This document shows positions 14,897-22,977 of a stretch of 25,471 bases of DNA, in pieces (positions within the stretch are counted from its first letter, which is position 1; every line of letters begins with the position of its first letter). The stretch is from UBA1424 sp041669225 (GTDB taxonomy: Bacteria > Bacillota_I > Bacilli_A > RFN20 > CAG-826): the NCBI GenBank assembly GCA_041669225.1, contig JBAYBO010000011.1:1-25471 (forward strand). Direction: 5' to 3'. The notes beneath the pieces were generated by a model. That model worked only from the letters and a program-made list of their open reading frames with translations, did not search any database and was not told where the DNA came from. Made by a program: the position numbers and the translations under genes.

Positions 14897-16513
14897 TTAA
14901 TATGGTAAATCTTCCATTAAAACGGCCGAAGGAATTTTAGGAAGCCCCGGCATTGTCAAAATATTACCAGTTAGGGCAACGATGAAGCCGGCGCCTGATG
15001 ATAATGAAAGCTCACGAATAGTAATTGTATATCCTTCGGGAGCACCCACCACTTCGGGATTATCGCTCATCGAAAGAGGGGTCTTAGCCATGCAAACAGG
15101 AAGAAATTCGTATCCTAACTGTTTAAACTTAGCGATTTGTTGTTTGGCAAGATGCGAATATTCGACCTCACCAGCGCGGTAAATTTGCTTACATATCTTC
15201 TCGATCTTCTCTTCAATTGATAGTTCGAGTTTATATAACGGTTTATAAAATGAAGGCTCATTTTCTAGCATGTTAACAACTTTTTGAGCCAAATCCACCG
15301 CTCCTTCTCCACCTTTTAAATAGCCATCAAGAAAACTAACGACATAACCATTATCGGCACACCATTTTTCTAAAGCAGCGATTTCGCTTTGATGATCGCT
15401 GGCAAAATGATTGATAGCAACGATAGAAGGAACGCCAAATTTTTTAATGTTTTCCAGATGAACTCGAAGATTGCTCACGCCTTTAAGCATAGCTTCGACA
15501 TTTTCTTCATTGATTTTTTCAAGAAGCTGCCCCCCGTGCATTTTTAAAGCTCTCAAGGTCGCCACCATCACCACTCCGTCAGGTTTTATCTCGCTATAAC
15601 GGCAAGCGATATCGAAAAACTTTTCAGCTCCTAAATCAGAACCAAAACCTGCTTCCGTAATCGAGATGGGGGCTAATTTACGCGATAGTTTTAAGGCGAT
15701 AAGGGAGTTACAGCCATGCGCAATGTTAGCAAACGGTCCGCCATGGATAAGAACAGGATTGTTTTCAATTGTTTGAACGAGATTAGGTTTTAAGGCATCC
15801 TTCATCAGTTTCATAATCGCATGTGAAATTTTTAAATCTTCCACTCGCACCGGTTCATCATCGAGATTGTAGGCGACGATGATTTTTTGAACGCGTAAAC
15901 GAAAATCCTCAGCATCATTAGCAAGGCATAAAATTGCCATTAATTCGGAAGCGACGGTAATCACGAAGCTTTCTTTTCGCTCCACGCCATTTTTAGGACC
16001 GCGACCGATGATGATTTCTCGTAAGGCGCGATCATTCATGTCCATCGCTCTTTTCCAGACAATACGTTCAGGATTAATTTTTAATTCGTTACCCTGAAAT
16101 ATATGATTATCAATGACAGCGGCAATTAAGTTAATGCTAGAAGTAAGGGCATGCATATCACCCGTAAAATGAAGGTTAATATCATCACGTGGGTCTATGG
16201 AGGCTAAACCACCACCAGTTGCACCGCCTTTGATGCCAAAGACGGGACCAAGTGAAGGCTCACGAAGTGAAAGCATAGCCTTTTGATTAATTTTCGCCAT
16301 TCCTTCAGCAAGGGCGATTGAAGTTGTTGTTTTTCCTTCGCCGGCTTTGGTTGGGGTAATAGCAGTAACGAGCACAAGCTTACCATCAGGAACATCCTTT
16401 AAATATTCAAAAATAGATGTATCAATTTTAGCTTTATATTTGCCATAAGGTTCAAGATAAGAATTTGGTATACCAGCAATTTTGGCAATTTCATCAATTT
16501 GCAAAAGGGGCAT
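14897..16513 (-). CDS. fhs: Formate-tetrahydrofolate ligase
   Basis: The 538-residue enzyme makes 10-formyl-THF from formate, THF and ATP. The ATP-binding motif TPTKAGEGKTTTSIALAEGM (52-71) is diagnostic. It is roughly 20 residues shorter than typical family members, mainly at the N-terminus; YGKYKAKID (23-31) aligns with the family start, so the protein looks complete. ATG 16513 has a GGAGGTG ribosome binding site. It follows tcdA by 32 nt and belongs to the same minus-strand run. 10-formyl-THF supplies purine synthesis and initiator tRNA formylation. Confidence 0.95.
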   Translation of the reverse strand: MPLLQIDEIAKIAGIPNSYLEPYGKYKAKIDTSIFEYLKDVPDGKLVLVTAITPTKAGEGKTTTSIALAEGMAKINQKAMLSLREPSLGPVFGIKGGATGGGLASIDPRDDINLHFTGDMHALTSSINLIAAVIDNHIFQGNELKINPERIVWKRAMDMNDRALREIIIGRGPKNGVERKESFVITVASELMAILCLANDAEDFRLRVQKIIVAYNLDDEPVRVEDLKISHAIMKLMKDALKPNLVQTIENNPVLIHGGPFANIAHGCNSLIALKLSRKLAPISITEAGFGSDLGAEKFFDIACRYSEIKPDGVVMVATLRALKMHGGQLLEKINEENVEAMLKGVSNLRVHLENIKKFGVPSIVAINHFASDHQSEIAALEKWCADNGYVVSFLDGYLKGGEGAVDLAQKVVNMLENEPSFYKPLYKLELSIEEKIEKICKQIYRAGEVEYSHLAKQQIAKFKQLGYEFLPVCMAKTPLSMSDNPEVVGAPEGYTITIRELSLSSGAGFIVALTGNILTMPGLPKIPSAVLMEDLPY

Positions 16514-16545
16514 CTTTGCACCTCCGATTTCTTACATATAAAATA

Positions 16546-17244
16546 TTAACTTAAGTTAGGCCAATTTTGTATCTTTTCTAAACAGTAAAAAGCAAGAGCA
16601 AGACCGGCTGCGGAAGGAACGTTCATGACAGAGGCAAGAACGGGACCTTTAATGATTGGTTTTTCTAATGAATAGACGACAGGAACGCGTGAAAGCTCAA
16701 TTTTTTCCTTACGCATTAGCGTGCGCATTTTTTTGGCGAGAGGATCTGTTTCGGTTTTTTCTAAATCCGTAATGCGAATTGCTGTCGGGTCGAGGCGGTT
16801 AGCCATACCAAGAGATGAAATAAATGGAATGCCTTGACGAAGAGCAAACTTGATTAGTTCAACTTTTGCCTTGGGCGAATCAATCGCATCGATAATAAAA
16901 TCGATATTAGCAACACTAAGCATATCAAGCAGCTCACGATTAACCTTACTGGCAACAATTCTTACTCTTATCTCTTTGTGAATCGCTTGGATTCTATTCT
17001 TGGAAGCCTCAACTTTTAGCATTCCGATGTCGCTACTCACAAAAAGAATCTGACGGTTTAAATTTGTAATATCAACAACATCAAAATCAACAATAATAAA
17101 ATTACCGATTCCAGAACGAGCGAGACTTTCCAAAGCTGTTCCTCCGACACCGCCTAAACCACAAACAAGGACTGTTTTATCCTTAAAAAGTTTAATATTT
17201 TCTTCGCCAATTAATGAGGCGGTACGTTCAAGACGCTTATCCAT
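16546..17244 (-). CDS. tcdA: tRNA threonylcarbamoyladenosine dehydratase (E1-like, TcdA/CsdL)
   Basis: The 232-residue ThiF/MoeB-type protein contains GLGGVGG (29-35) for nucleotide binding, then DFDVVDITNLNRQ (54-66) and DAIDSPKAKVELI. It ends with PSAAGLALA. This arrangement, without the MoeB-type zinc cysteines, matches TcdA, which cyclises t6A37 to ct6A37 in ANN-decoding tRNAs. The ATG overlaps the last 8 nt of miaA. ThiF or another E1-like activator is the alternative; the tRNA-modification neighbours support TcdA. Confidence 0.87.
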   Translation of the reverse strand: MDKRLERTASLIGEENIKLFKDKTVLVCGLGGVGGTALESLARSGIGNFIIVDFDVVDITNLNRQILFVSSDIGMLKVEASKNRIQAIHKEIRVRIVASKVNRELLDMLSVANIDFIIDAIDSPKAKVELIKFALRQGIPFISSLGMANRLDPTAIRITDLEKTETDPLAKKMRTLMRKEKIELSRVPVVYSLEKPIIKGPVLASVMNVPSAAGLALAFYCLEKIQNWPNLS

Positions 17245-18109
17245 TTTTGCTTATTCTAATAATATCATCGACACTTTTGATCCAATGCATATCAAATTGA
17301 TGTCGAACGAAAGTAATTTGTCGCTTCACATAGTGCCGAGTGTTGGTAATTATATCGTTTATCGCCTGTTCCTTTGTGATTTTACCTAAAAGGTAAGAAA
17401 TCGGCTCTTTGTAGCCAATTGCATGAAAGGCTTGCTGCTCATTTCCATATTTATGGATGAGATTTTTTACTTCATCAAAAAGTCCATCGTTTATCATTCG
17501 CTGAACGCGTTCGACAATTCTTAGATACAAATCACCACGGTCAAAATCGATACCAAAAAAGAGTGTTTTATAAAGGGGGACGGAGTCTTTCTTAATTGGA
17601 ATATCAGATTTTTTAATACCTTGGGCGTGATAAATCTGAAGGGCCCTTAAAACGCGGTGACGATTATTATAATGTATTGTTTCGGCGGCTGCTAAATCCA
17701 CAGTTTTCAAAACGCCATGTAGTTTCTTATTTTCTAACTTATCATACTGCGACATGTCAACGGCTGGTTCTTCTTTAAAATGATAATCATAAAGAGCGGC
17801 TTTAATATAAAGTCCGCTGCCACCAAGCATGATAATGGGAATATTCTTCGCCAGGAGATCTTCGATGATGATGCGAGTTTCTTTTTGATAACGGGCTATT
17901 GAATAATTCTCATCGACATCAACAATTTCAAAAAGATGGTGTTTAATACCTTCAAAATCTTCTTCTTTTGGTTTGTTTGTCCCAATATGCAGCTGACGAT
18001 AAACGTGAAAGGCATCAGCGTTAATTATTTCGCCACCGATACGTTTAGCTAAATCTATCGCAATGCGATCCTTGCCGGTGTTGGTTGGTCCAGTAATCAC
18101 ATAAATCAT
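17237..18109 (-). CDS. miaA: tRNA dimethylallyltransferase with unusual P-loop
   Basis: The 290-residue enzyme adds the dimethylallyl group to A37 of UNN-reading tRNAs. The P-loop reads GPTNTGKD (7-14), where the family has GKT or GKS: the Mg2+-binding hydroxyl is replaced by Asp (codon GAT read directly). The following motif is NADAFHVYR (30-38) rather than SxDSxQVYR; the catalytic Asp is retained as D32. IGTNKP, LGGSGLYI, and TRHYVKRQITFVR are conserved. ATG 18109 fits the family N-terminus; a TTG at 18127 is rejected. There is no Shine-Dalgarno sequence. It overlaps tcdA by 8 nt. Confidence 0.9.
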   Translation of the reverse strand: MIYVITGPTNTGKDRIAIDLAKRIGGEIINADAFHVYRQLHIGTNKPKEEDFEGIKHHLFEIVDVDENYSIARYQKETRIIIEDLLAKNIPIIMLGGSGLYIKAALYDYHFKEEPAVDMSQYDKLENKKLHGVLKTVDLAAAETIHYNNRHRVLRALQIYHAQGIKKSDIPIKKDSVPLYKTLFFGIDFDRGDLYLRIVERVQRMINDGLFDEVKNLIHKYGNEQQAFHAIGYKEPISYLLGKITKEQAINDIITNTRHYVKRQITFVRHQFDMHWIKSVDDIIRISKNG

Positions 18110-18145
18110 GATTTTATTATATTGCAAAGCGTTGAAAAATCATCG

Positions 18146-18457
18146 CTATTCAAGCAAATCAGCAATATTTTTTAGAAAATCATACAATTCTATTTGTAAA
18201 TTTGTGAAATTGGCAACCATGGGATGGGCCTCATATTTGGAAAGAAATCTTTCATATTCAGATTTCTTCTTGGCGTGTTCTTCCTCGTCTCCCATGCTTA
18301 GTGACAAGGCAACTTGAGCGTTGTTAACTTTATTTTTCAATTGTTTAATTTGTTCATCATGAATGATTAAATCCCGAACTCGGAAATATTCTTTCACGAT
18401 TTCGTCATTCATAATTTCTTGTTGTAAGGAATTTAAGGCATCGCTTAACTTATTCAT
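18146..18457 (-). CDS. ymcA: YlbF/YmcA family protein
   Basis: This 103-residue, mostly helical protein has the YlbF/YmcA pattern: an N-terminal helix with VKEYFRVRDLI, central LKNKVNNAQ, then YERFLSKYEAHPMVANFTNLQIELYDFL. In Bacillus, YmcA, YlbF and YaaT form the Y-complex that redirects RNase Y to some transcripts. The ATG overlaps the last 8 nt of miaB (ATGAATAA), the same place as Bacillus ymcA. Given miaB and rny nearby, YmcA rather than YlbF is likely. Confidence 0.85.
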   Translation of the reverse strand: MNKLSDALNSLQQEIMNDEIVKEYFRVRDLIIHDEQIKQLKNKVNNAQVALSLSMGDEEEHAKKKSEYERFLSKYEAHPMVANFTNLQIELYDFLKNIADLLE

Positions 18458-19895
18458 TTACTAGTTCTCCGATTAACGAATAAACGTGCGATTTCAAGAT
18501 ACGAATTCGAACAATTTTTCCAATTAATGATTCGTCCCCTTTAAAATGTACGAGTTTGTTCGTCTCGCTATAGCCGGAAAGAACTGATTTATCTTTTTTA
18601 CTCCAGCCATCGACGAGAATATCATAAATACCGCCAACCATAGCCAAAGATGATTTTGCTATTGTTTCTTCGAGAGCTTGAGTGAGTATTTTAAACCGGG
18701 CAGATTTTTCTTTTTTGCTTACGCTATCGACCAGTCGTGCGGCCGGCGTCCCTTTGCGAGGCGAATAAATAAAAGTAAAGGCACTTTCATAGCGTACTTC
18801 TTTAACTAGTGAAACGGTTTCCATAAACTGCTCTTCAGTTTCATTTGGAAAACCAACAATAATATCGGTACTAATATGGACATCAGGAAGTTCAGCGCGG
18901 AGCTTAGAAACTATTTCTAAATACTTTTCTCTCGTGTATCGGCGGTTCATCATCCTAAGAATATCGTTATTTCCACTTTGAACGGGCAAATGGACATAGT
19001 TCATAAGGTTATCGTGTCTTTTCATGACAGCGATAATATCATCGCTAAAATCAAAGGGATGGGATGTCAAAAAACGGAGACGAGGAATTTTTAAATTTGC
19101 CACTTCTTCAAGAAGAGAGGCAAAAGATATATTCGAATCTTTTGCATCTTTTCCATAAGAATTAACATTTTGCCCGAGTAAGGTAATTTCTTGATAACCT
19201 TTTTTAACTAACTCCCGGCATTCTGAAATTATCTCATCAAAGGGGCGACTACGTTCCTGACCGCGTGTGTAAGGAACGATGCAATAAGTGCAAAATTTAT
19301 CGCAGCCATAGGAAATATTAACAAATGCTTTATGTTTTGAATTTCGCGTTGATGGTAATTTTTCGATAATTTCCTGGGGCCGAGCCAAAACATCGACTAC
19401 ACGACACGATTCACGAAGATGAATATCAATTAGTTCGATAATCTTATGAATATTATGCGTTCCGAGAATAATATCAACTTGATGATATTTCTCGAGTAGT
19501 AAATCGATAACATGTTCTTGCTGACTCATGCATCCAGAAACGGCGATAACAAGATTCTTGTTTTCAGTTTTATATGCTTTGAGAGTTCCCAATTCACCGA
19601 GAACTTTATCCTCAGCATTTTCACGAACGGCACACGTATTGAGCATGACGAAATCGGCCGACTTTACGTTGGGTGCCTTCCTAAATCCTGCTTTTTCTAA
19701 AATAGCGGCAATAACTTCTTCGTCACGCATATTAGCCTGACAGCCATAAGTGCGAATAAAGTATGTTTTGTCTATAGCAAACTCACGGACAAGTTCGCTG
19801 ATAAAAGGCGTGTAGTCATGAATGGGTAACTTCTTCTGACGAAGGCGGACTTCACTTAAATCAGGCTTTGAAAGAATTTTTGACTTAGCCATCAT
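18450..19895 (-). CDS. miaB: tRNA-2-methylthio-N6-dimethylallyladenosine synthase
   Basis: The 481-residue radical-SAM methylthiotransferase converts i6A37 to ms2i6A37. The N-terminal UPF0004 domain supplies three Fe-S cysteines (C52 in YGCQAN, C88 in NTCAV, C122 in SGCMSQ). The radical-SAM motif CxxxCxxC is at C198, C202, C205 (YGCDKFCTYCIVPY). A C-terminal TRAM domain follows. The start is one of two consecutive ATGs at 19895/19892, overlapping the ymdB stop; a TTG at 19910 is less likely. Its substrate comes from miaA two genes downstream. Confidence 0.95.
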   Translation of the reverse strand: MMAKSKILSKPDLSEVRLRQKKLPIHDYTPFISELVREFAIDKTYFIRTYGCQANMRDEEVIAAILEKAGFRKAPNVKSADFVMLNTCAVRENAEDKVLGELGTLKAYKTENKNLVIAVSGCMSQQEHVIDLLLEKYHQVDIILGTHNIHKIIELIDIHLRESCRVVDVLARPQEIIEKLPSTRNSKHKAFVNISYGCDKFCTYCIVPYTRGQERSRPFDEIISECRELVKKGYQEITLLGQNVNSYGKDAKDSNISFASLLEEVANLKIPRLRFLTSHPFDFSDDIIAVMKRHDNLMNYVHLPVQSGNNDILRMMNRRYTREKYLEIVSKLRAELPDVHISTDIIVGFPNETEEQFMETVSLVKEVRYESAFTFIYSPRKGTPAARLVDSVSKKEKSARFKILTQALEETIAKSSLAMVGGIYDILVDGWSKKDKSVLSGYSETNKLVHFKGDESLIGKIVRIRILKSHVYSLIGELVNE

Positions 19896-20682
19896 TACGT
19901 TCACTTTCAATTATGTAAATTGGAAATATTTCTTTAGCGATTTTTGTATTATTATCAATATCTATAACAACCGCGGATAATTGCGACTGATCGCCATCAT
20001 CAAGTTGGAAAATATCATCCTTACCAAATAAAGTGCGATTGATAACTTCTTCCTTTTTAAATCCAATCACACCATTATAAGCTCCACACATACCGACATC
20101 GCTGATGAAGGCGGTCTTGTTGGGAAGAAGACGATAATCACGCGTTTGAACATGCGTATGTGTTCCAAGAATCGCACTGACCTGACCGTCAAAAGCATAA
20201 GCGAAAGCAATTTTTTCTGCTGTCGCTTCGCCATGAAAATCAACGATGTGGATTTCATCTTCAAGCCTTTCGGCGAGAAGATCTTTTAAAGCATAATAGG
20301 GATGATTAACTTCCTCTTTCATGAAGGCCGTCGCCAGTAAATTGGTGACACGAACCTTAGTGCCTTCAACATCAAAAACAACGCTGCCTGAACCACCGAG
20401 CGGTTTCAAAATATTTAGAGGACGAACCAAACATTCGGCCTCATTTATATAGCGGCGAATATCGCTTTTTGTCGCATAGTGATTACCAAGAGTAATCGCA
20501 TCGATGCCGGCGTCAATCAGTTCGTTATAATGCTTTTCTATTAAGCCCTTGCCATGAGTAACATTTTCGCCATTAGCGATGACGAAATCAATCCGATACT
20601 TTTCGACAAGTTCGTCCAAATGTCGTTTGACGACTTGCCGACCATTACGGCCGACAATATCGCCGAAAAAAAGAATTCTCAT
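19885..20682 (-). CDS. ymdB: YmdB-type metallophosphoesterase
   Basis: The 265-residue protein begins with FFGDIVGRNGR and has GENVTHGKG and ITLGNHYATK (about 39-47 and 64-73), VDFHGEATAEK and GTHTHVQTRD (about 147-157 and 173-182), the family's binuclear metal motifs. In Bacillus YmdB hydrolyses 2',3'-cyclic nucleotides and affects RNase Y output and biofilm switching. It lies 26 nt downstream of rny, as in Bacillus. Confidence 0.93.
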   Translation of the reverse strand: MRILFFGDIVGRNGRQVVKRHLDELVEKYRIDFVIANGENVTHGKGLIEKHYNELIDAGIDAITLGNHYATKSDIRRYINEAECLVRPLNILKPLGGSGSVVFDVEGTKVRVTNLLATAFMKEEVNHPYYALKDLLAERLEDEIHIVDFHGEATAEKIAFAYAFDGQVSAILGTHTHVQTRDYRLLPNKTAFISDVGMCGAYNGVIGFKKEEVINRTLFGKDDIFQLDDGDQSQLSAVVIDIDNNTKIAKEIFPIYIIESERNDG

Positions 20683-20708
20683 TAATTTATATGCTTTCTA
20701 TCTCGTAA

Positions 20709-22271
20709 TTATTTCGCGGTTTCAACAGCCCGATACTCGCGGATAACCGAAACTTTAATTTGTCCCGGATAAGTGAGTTCGTTTTCAATTTTCTCGCGAA
20801 TGTCACGAGCAAGTTTATAAGCGGCAAGATCATCAATTTTATCAGGAATAACCATAACTCTTACTTCGCGACCGGATTGCATCGCATACGATTGGTAAAC
20901 GCCTTCATATGATTTGCATAGGGTTTCTAATTTTTCAATGCGCTTAATGTAGTTTTCAACCGTTTCACTGCGGGCACCTGGACGGGCAGCTGATAAAGTA
21001 TCGGCGGCAGCCACGAGATGCGAGATGACAAATTTTGGTTCGACATCGCCATGATGGCTTTCAATCGCGTTGATAACAACTTCCGGTTCACCATATTTTT
21101 TAGCTAAACGAACACCAATTTCAACGTGTGAACCATCAATTTCGAAGTCCATTGATTTTCCAATATCGTGTAGCAAGCCAGCGCGTTTGGCCAAGTTTTG
21201 ATCAAGTCCGAGCTCGACCGCCATAATACCGGCTAGATATGCAACCTCTAAAGCGTGATCATAGGCATTTTGTCCATAGCTAGTGCGATATTTTAAACGG
21301 CCAACATACGTAAGTAATTCTTTATTAATACGGGGCAATCCGAGTTTAAAGGCGGCGTCTTCGCCAGCCTTACGAATTGATTCATCGACTTCGACTTTAA
21401 CTTTTTCAACGACTTCTTCGATGCGACCAGGTTGAATACGGCCATCTTTAATAAGTCTTTCCAAAGTTAGTTTAGCGATTTCGCGGCGAATTGGATCAAA
21501 GCAGGAAACGGTAATAACTTCCGGAGTGTCGTCGATAATTAAATCGACGCCGAGAAGTTGTTCAAGAGAACGAATATTACGACCTTCACGGCCAATAATG
21601 CGCCCTTTCATTTCATCGCTTGGAAGCGCCACGGCAGAAACAGTTCTTTCGGTCGTAACTTCTTGCGAATACTTGTTGATGGCAAGGCCAATTAATTCGC
21701 GAGCTTTCTCCTGCGCCGTTTCTTTAGCTTCATCTTCTTTGTTTTTAATAAAAGCGGCGATTTCTCTTGTTAGTTTGCTTTCAACTCTTTGAAAAATTTC
21801 TTCGCGTGCTTCATTGACTGAAAGCTGAGCGACTTTTTCCAATTCCTCGATAATTGAGTCAATTTTTTCTTGAAGAATCTCTTCTTTATGCTCGGTTTCT
21901 TTCAGCCGGCGATTAAGAGTTTCACTTTTTTCCTCGATAACGTTTTCCTTGGTAATTAATTGAGCGTCGCGACGATCGATATTCGCTTCGCGTTGTGAAA
22001 GCTTATTATCTAAAACGAGATACTCCGCTTTTCTTTCTTTCAATTCCTTTTCGGTTTCGAGCTTCATCTCATAGGCGATTTGTTTAGCGTCAATTTGAGC
22101 CGACTTAATTGTGTGTTCAGCCTTAATTTCTGCATCGCGAATAATTTTATCGGCTTTTTTACTCGCGCTTTTTGCTCGCAAGGCAGGAACGATAAAAACA
22201 AGCATAATACCGATTCCAAGTCCTCCGAGAGCCGCAACAATGATCAAGATAGTGGCTAATATTGGATCCAT
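20709..22271 (-). CDS. rny: Ribonuclease Y
   Basis: The 520-residue membrane-anchored endoribonuclease starts with a transmembrane helix (about 5-28), then a long charged coiled coil (about 32-200). A KH domain carries GRIIGREGRNIRSLE (223-237), and the HD domain carries LLHDIGKS (367-373; H368 and D369) and later ESHHGD. RNase Y initiates mRNA decay in Bacillota. ATG 22271 has a strong AGGAGG. It heads the large rny-ymdB-miaB-ymcA-miaA-tcdA-fhs run and is preceded by an unusual structured leader. Confidence 0.97.
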   Translation of the reverse strand: MDPILATILIIVAALGGLGIGIMLVFIVPALRAKSASKKADKIIRDAEIKAEHTIKSAQIDAKQIAYEMKLETEKELKERKAEYLVLDNKLSQREANIDRRDAQLITKENVIEEKSETLNRRLKETEHKEEILQEKIDSIIEELEKVAQLSVNEAREEIFQRVESKLTREIAAFIKNKEDEAKETAQEKARELIGLAINKYSQEVTTERTVSAVALPSDEMKGRIIGREGRNIRSLEQLLGVDLIIDDTPEVITVSCFDPIRREIAKLTLERLIKDGRIQPGRIEEVVEKVKVEVDESIRKAGEDAAFKLGLPRINKELLTYVGRLKYRTSYGQNAYDHALEVAYLAGIMAVELGLDQNLAKRAGLLHDIGKSMDFEIDGSHVEIGVRLAKKYGEPEVVINAIESHHGDVEPKFVISHLVAAADTLSAARPGARSETVENYIKRIEKLETLCKSYEGVYQSYAMQSGREVRVMVIPDKIDDLAAYKLARDIREKIENELTYPGQIKVSVIREYRAVETAK

Positions 22272-22466
22272 AATGTTTTACCTCCTTAATTAGTGTTTAT
22301 TGATTACGGAATGTTTTTCCTACGGAAAGATAGGAAAAAAACTGTCTAAAATGGCTATTATTACCTAAAACGTGGCATTAAAAGCGCCGAATCGTTTATT
22401 TAATAACGGATACTATCCGATAAGAGAGACTACAAAGAATCTATGGTAATAAGTATCTTTCGATAC
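22272..22466 (-). promoter_or_regulatory. Long structured leader of the rny operon
   Basis: The interval between rny and the XRE gene (22272-22678) holds no gene. Downstream of the candidate rny promoter it carries several inverted repeats, in minus-strand order: a 5' hairpin GTATC-GAAA-GATAC (22466-22453, GNRA loop); an 8-bp helix TTATTACC/GGTAATAA closing about 80 nt (22452-22445 with 22365-22358); inside it CGGAT/ATCCG (22419-22407) and AAACG/CGTTT (22397-22393 with 22372-22368) with GGC/GCC; then a 9-bp hairpin TTTTTCCTA/TAGGAAAAA (22339-22314) not followed by a T run. It matches no RNA family I know. The Shine-Dalgarno AGGAGG is 8 nt before the ATG. Confidence 0.5.
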
Positions 22467-22472
22467 AAAGTT

Positions 22473-22481
22473 ATTTTAGCA
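22473..22481 (-). promoter_or_regulatory. Candidate rny promoter (extended -10)
   Basis: Minus strand TGCTAAAAT is an extended -10 with TAAAAT at 22478-22473. The expected start falls near 22466, exactly at the first base of the 5' hairpin. No clear -35. Confidence 0.4.
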
Positions 22482-22582
22482 AAAGCGAGTAAGAAATAAA
22501 ACAAAGAATGCTTTGAAAGCAATATTGATATGAAATCGAATGTTTTTTACTTCAGTGGTGAAGATTTTTTTCTGATCGAAAC

Positions 22583-22595
22583 GAACATATTGTTC
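22583..22595. promoter_or_regulatory. Candidate operator upstream of the XRE gene
   Basis: GAACATATTGTTC is a perfect inverted repeat (GAACA-TAT-TGTTC) 84 nt upstream of the XRE start. It resembles the Bacillota LexA box (GAAC-N4-GTTC) but has a 5-nt spacer, so an XRE-type repressor site is also possible. Confidence 0.35.
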
Positions 22596-22643
22596 CATCA
22601 AAGCGGTCTTTTTCTTCGTTTTGTAGGTATTATCAAAGATAAA

Positions 22644-22672
22644 TTGAAACAGGTCGTTCTTATCGTGAAAAT
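22644..22672 (+). promoter_or_regulatory. Possible promoter of the XRE gene
   Basis: TTGAAA (22644-22649), 17 bp, GAAAAT (22667-22672). The start would fall at about the ATG (22679), implying a leaderless message; no Shine-Dalgarno sequence is present before the ATG. Confidence 0.35.
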
Positions 22673-22678
22673 GTATGT

Positions 22679-22975
22679 ATGGTCACAAATTTAAAAATCG
22701 CACGACAAAGAAAAGGACTTCGACAAAAAGAACTTGGAGATTTAATTAACCTTAGTTCTAAGACGATTAGCAATTATGAAGCAGGCATTCGCGATCCTGA
22801 TATCAAGACGTTAATCAAAATCGCACAAGTTCTGGAAGTGACAATCGATTATCTTGTCGGATTGGAACAAAAAACTCTTGTCGAGCAAATCCGGGAACGA
22901 ATTCATGAATTAAATCGAGAAGAGTTGGCTGATATATTAAGTGACTACATTGAAGTAATTGCCAAGATAAAATAA
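22679..22975 (+). CDS. XRE family transcriptional regulator
   Basis: This 98-residue protein has an N-terminal Cro/CI-type HTH at about residues 6-62 (IARQRKGLRQKELGDLIN, SSKTISNYEAGIRDPD, LIKIAQVLEVTIDYLVG), and a short helical tail (about 66-97) that could dimerise. There is no effector or peptidase domain. It starts at ATG 22679 without a Shine-Dalgarno sequence. It is convergent with recA, with two bases between the stop codons and no terminator in between. The target is unknown; autoregulation through the palindrome at 22583-22595 is a guess. Confidence 0.88.
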   Translation: MVTNLKIARQRKGLRQKELGDLINLSSKTISNYEAGIRDPDIKTLIKIAQVLEVTIDYLVGLEQKTLVEQIRERIHELNREELADILSDYIEVIAKIK

Positions 22976-22977
22976 AA

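Noticed and set aside
22407..22419. Known riboswitch in the rny leader (c-di-GMP, preQ1, purine, T-box)
   Set aside because: None of the consensus cores was found by eye. The leader is instead reported as an unclassified structured element.
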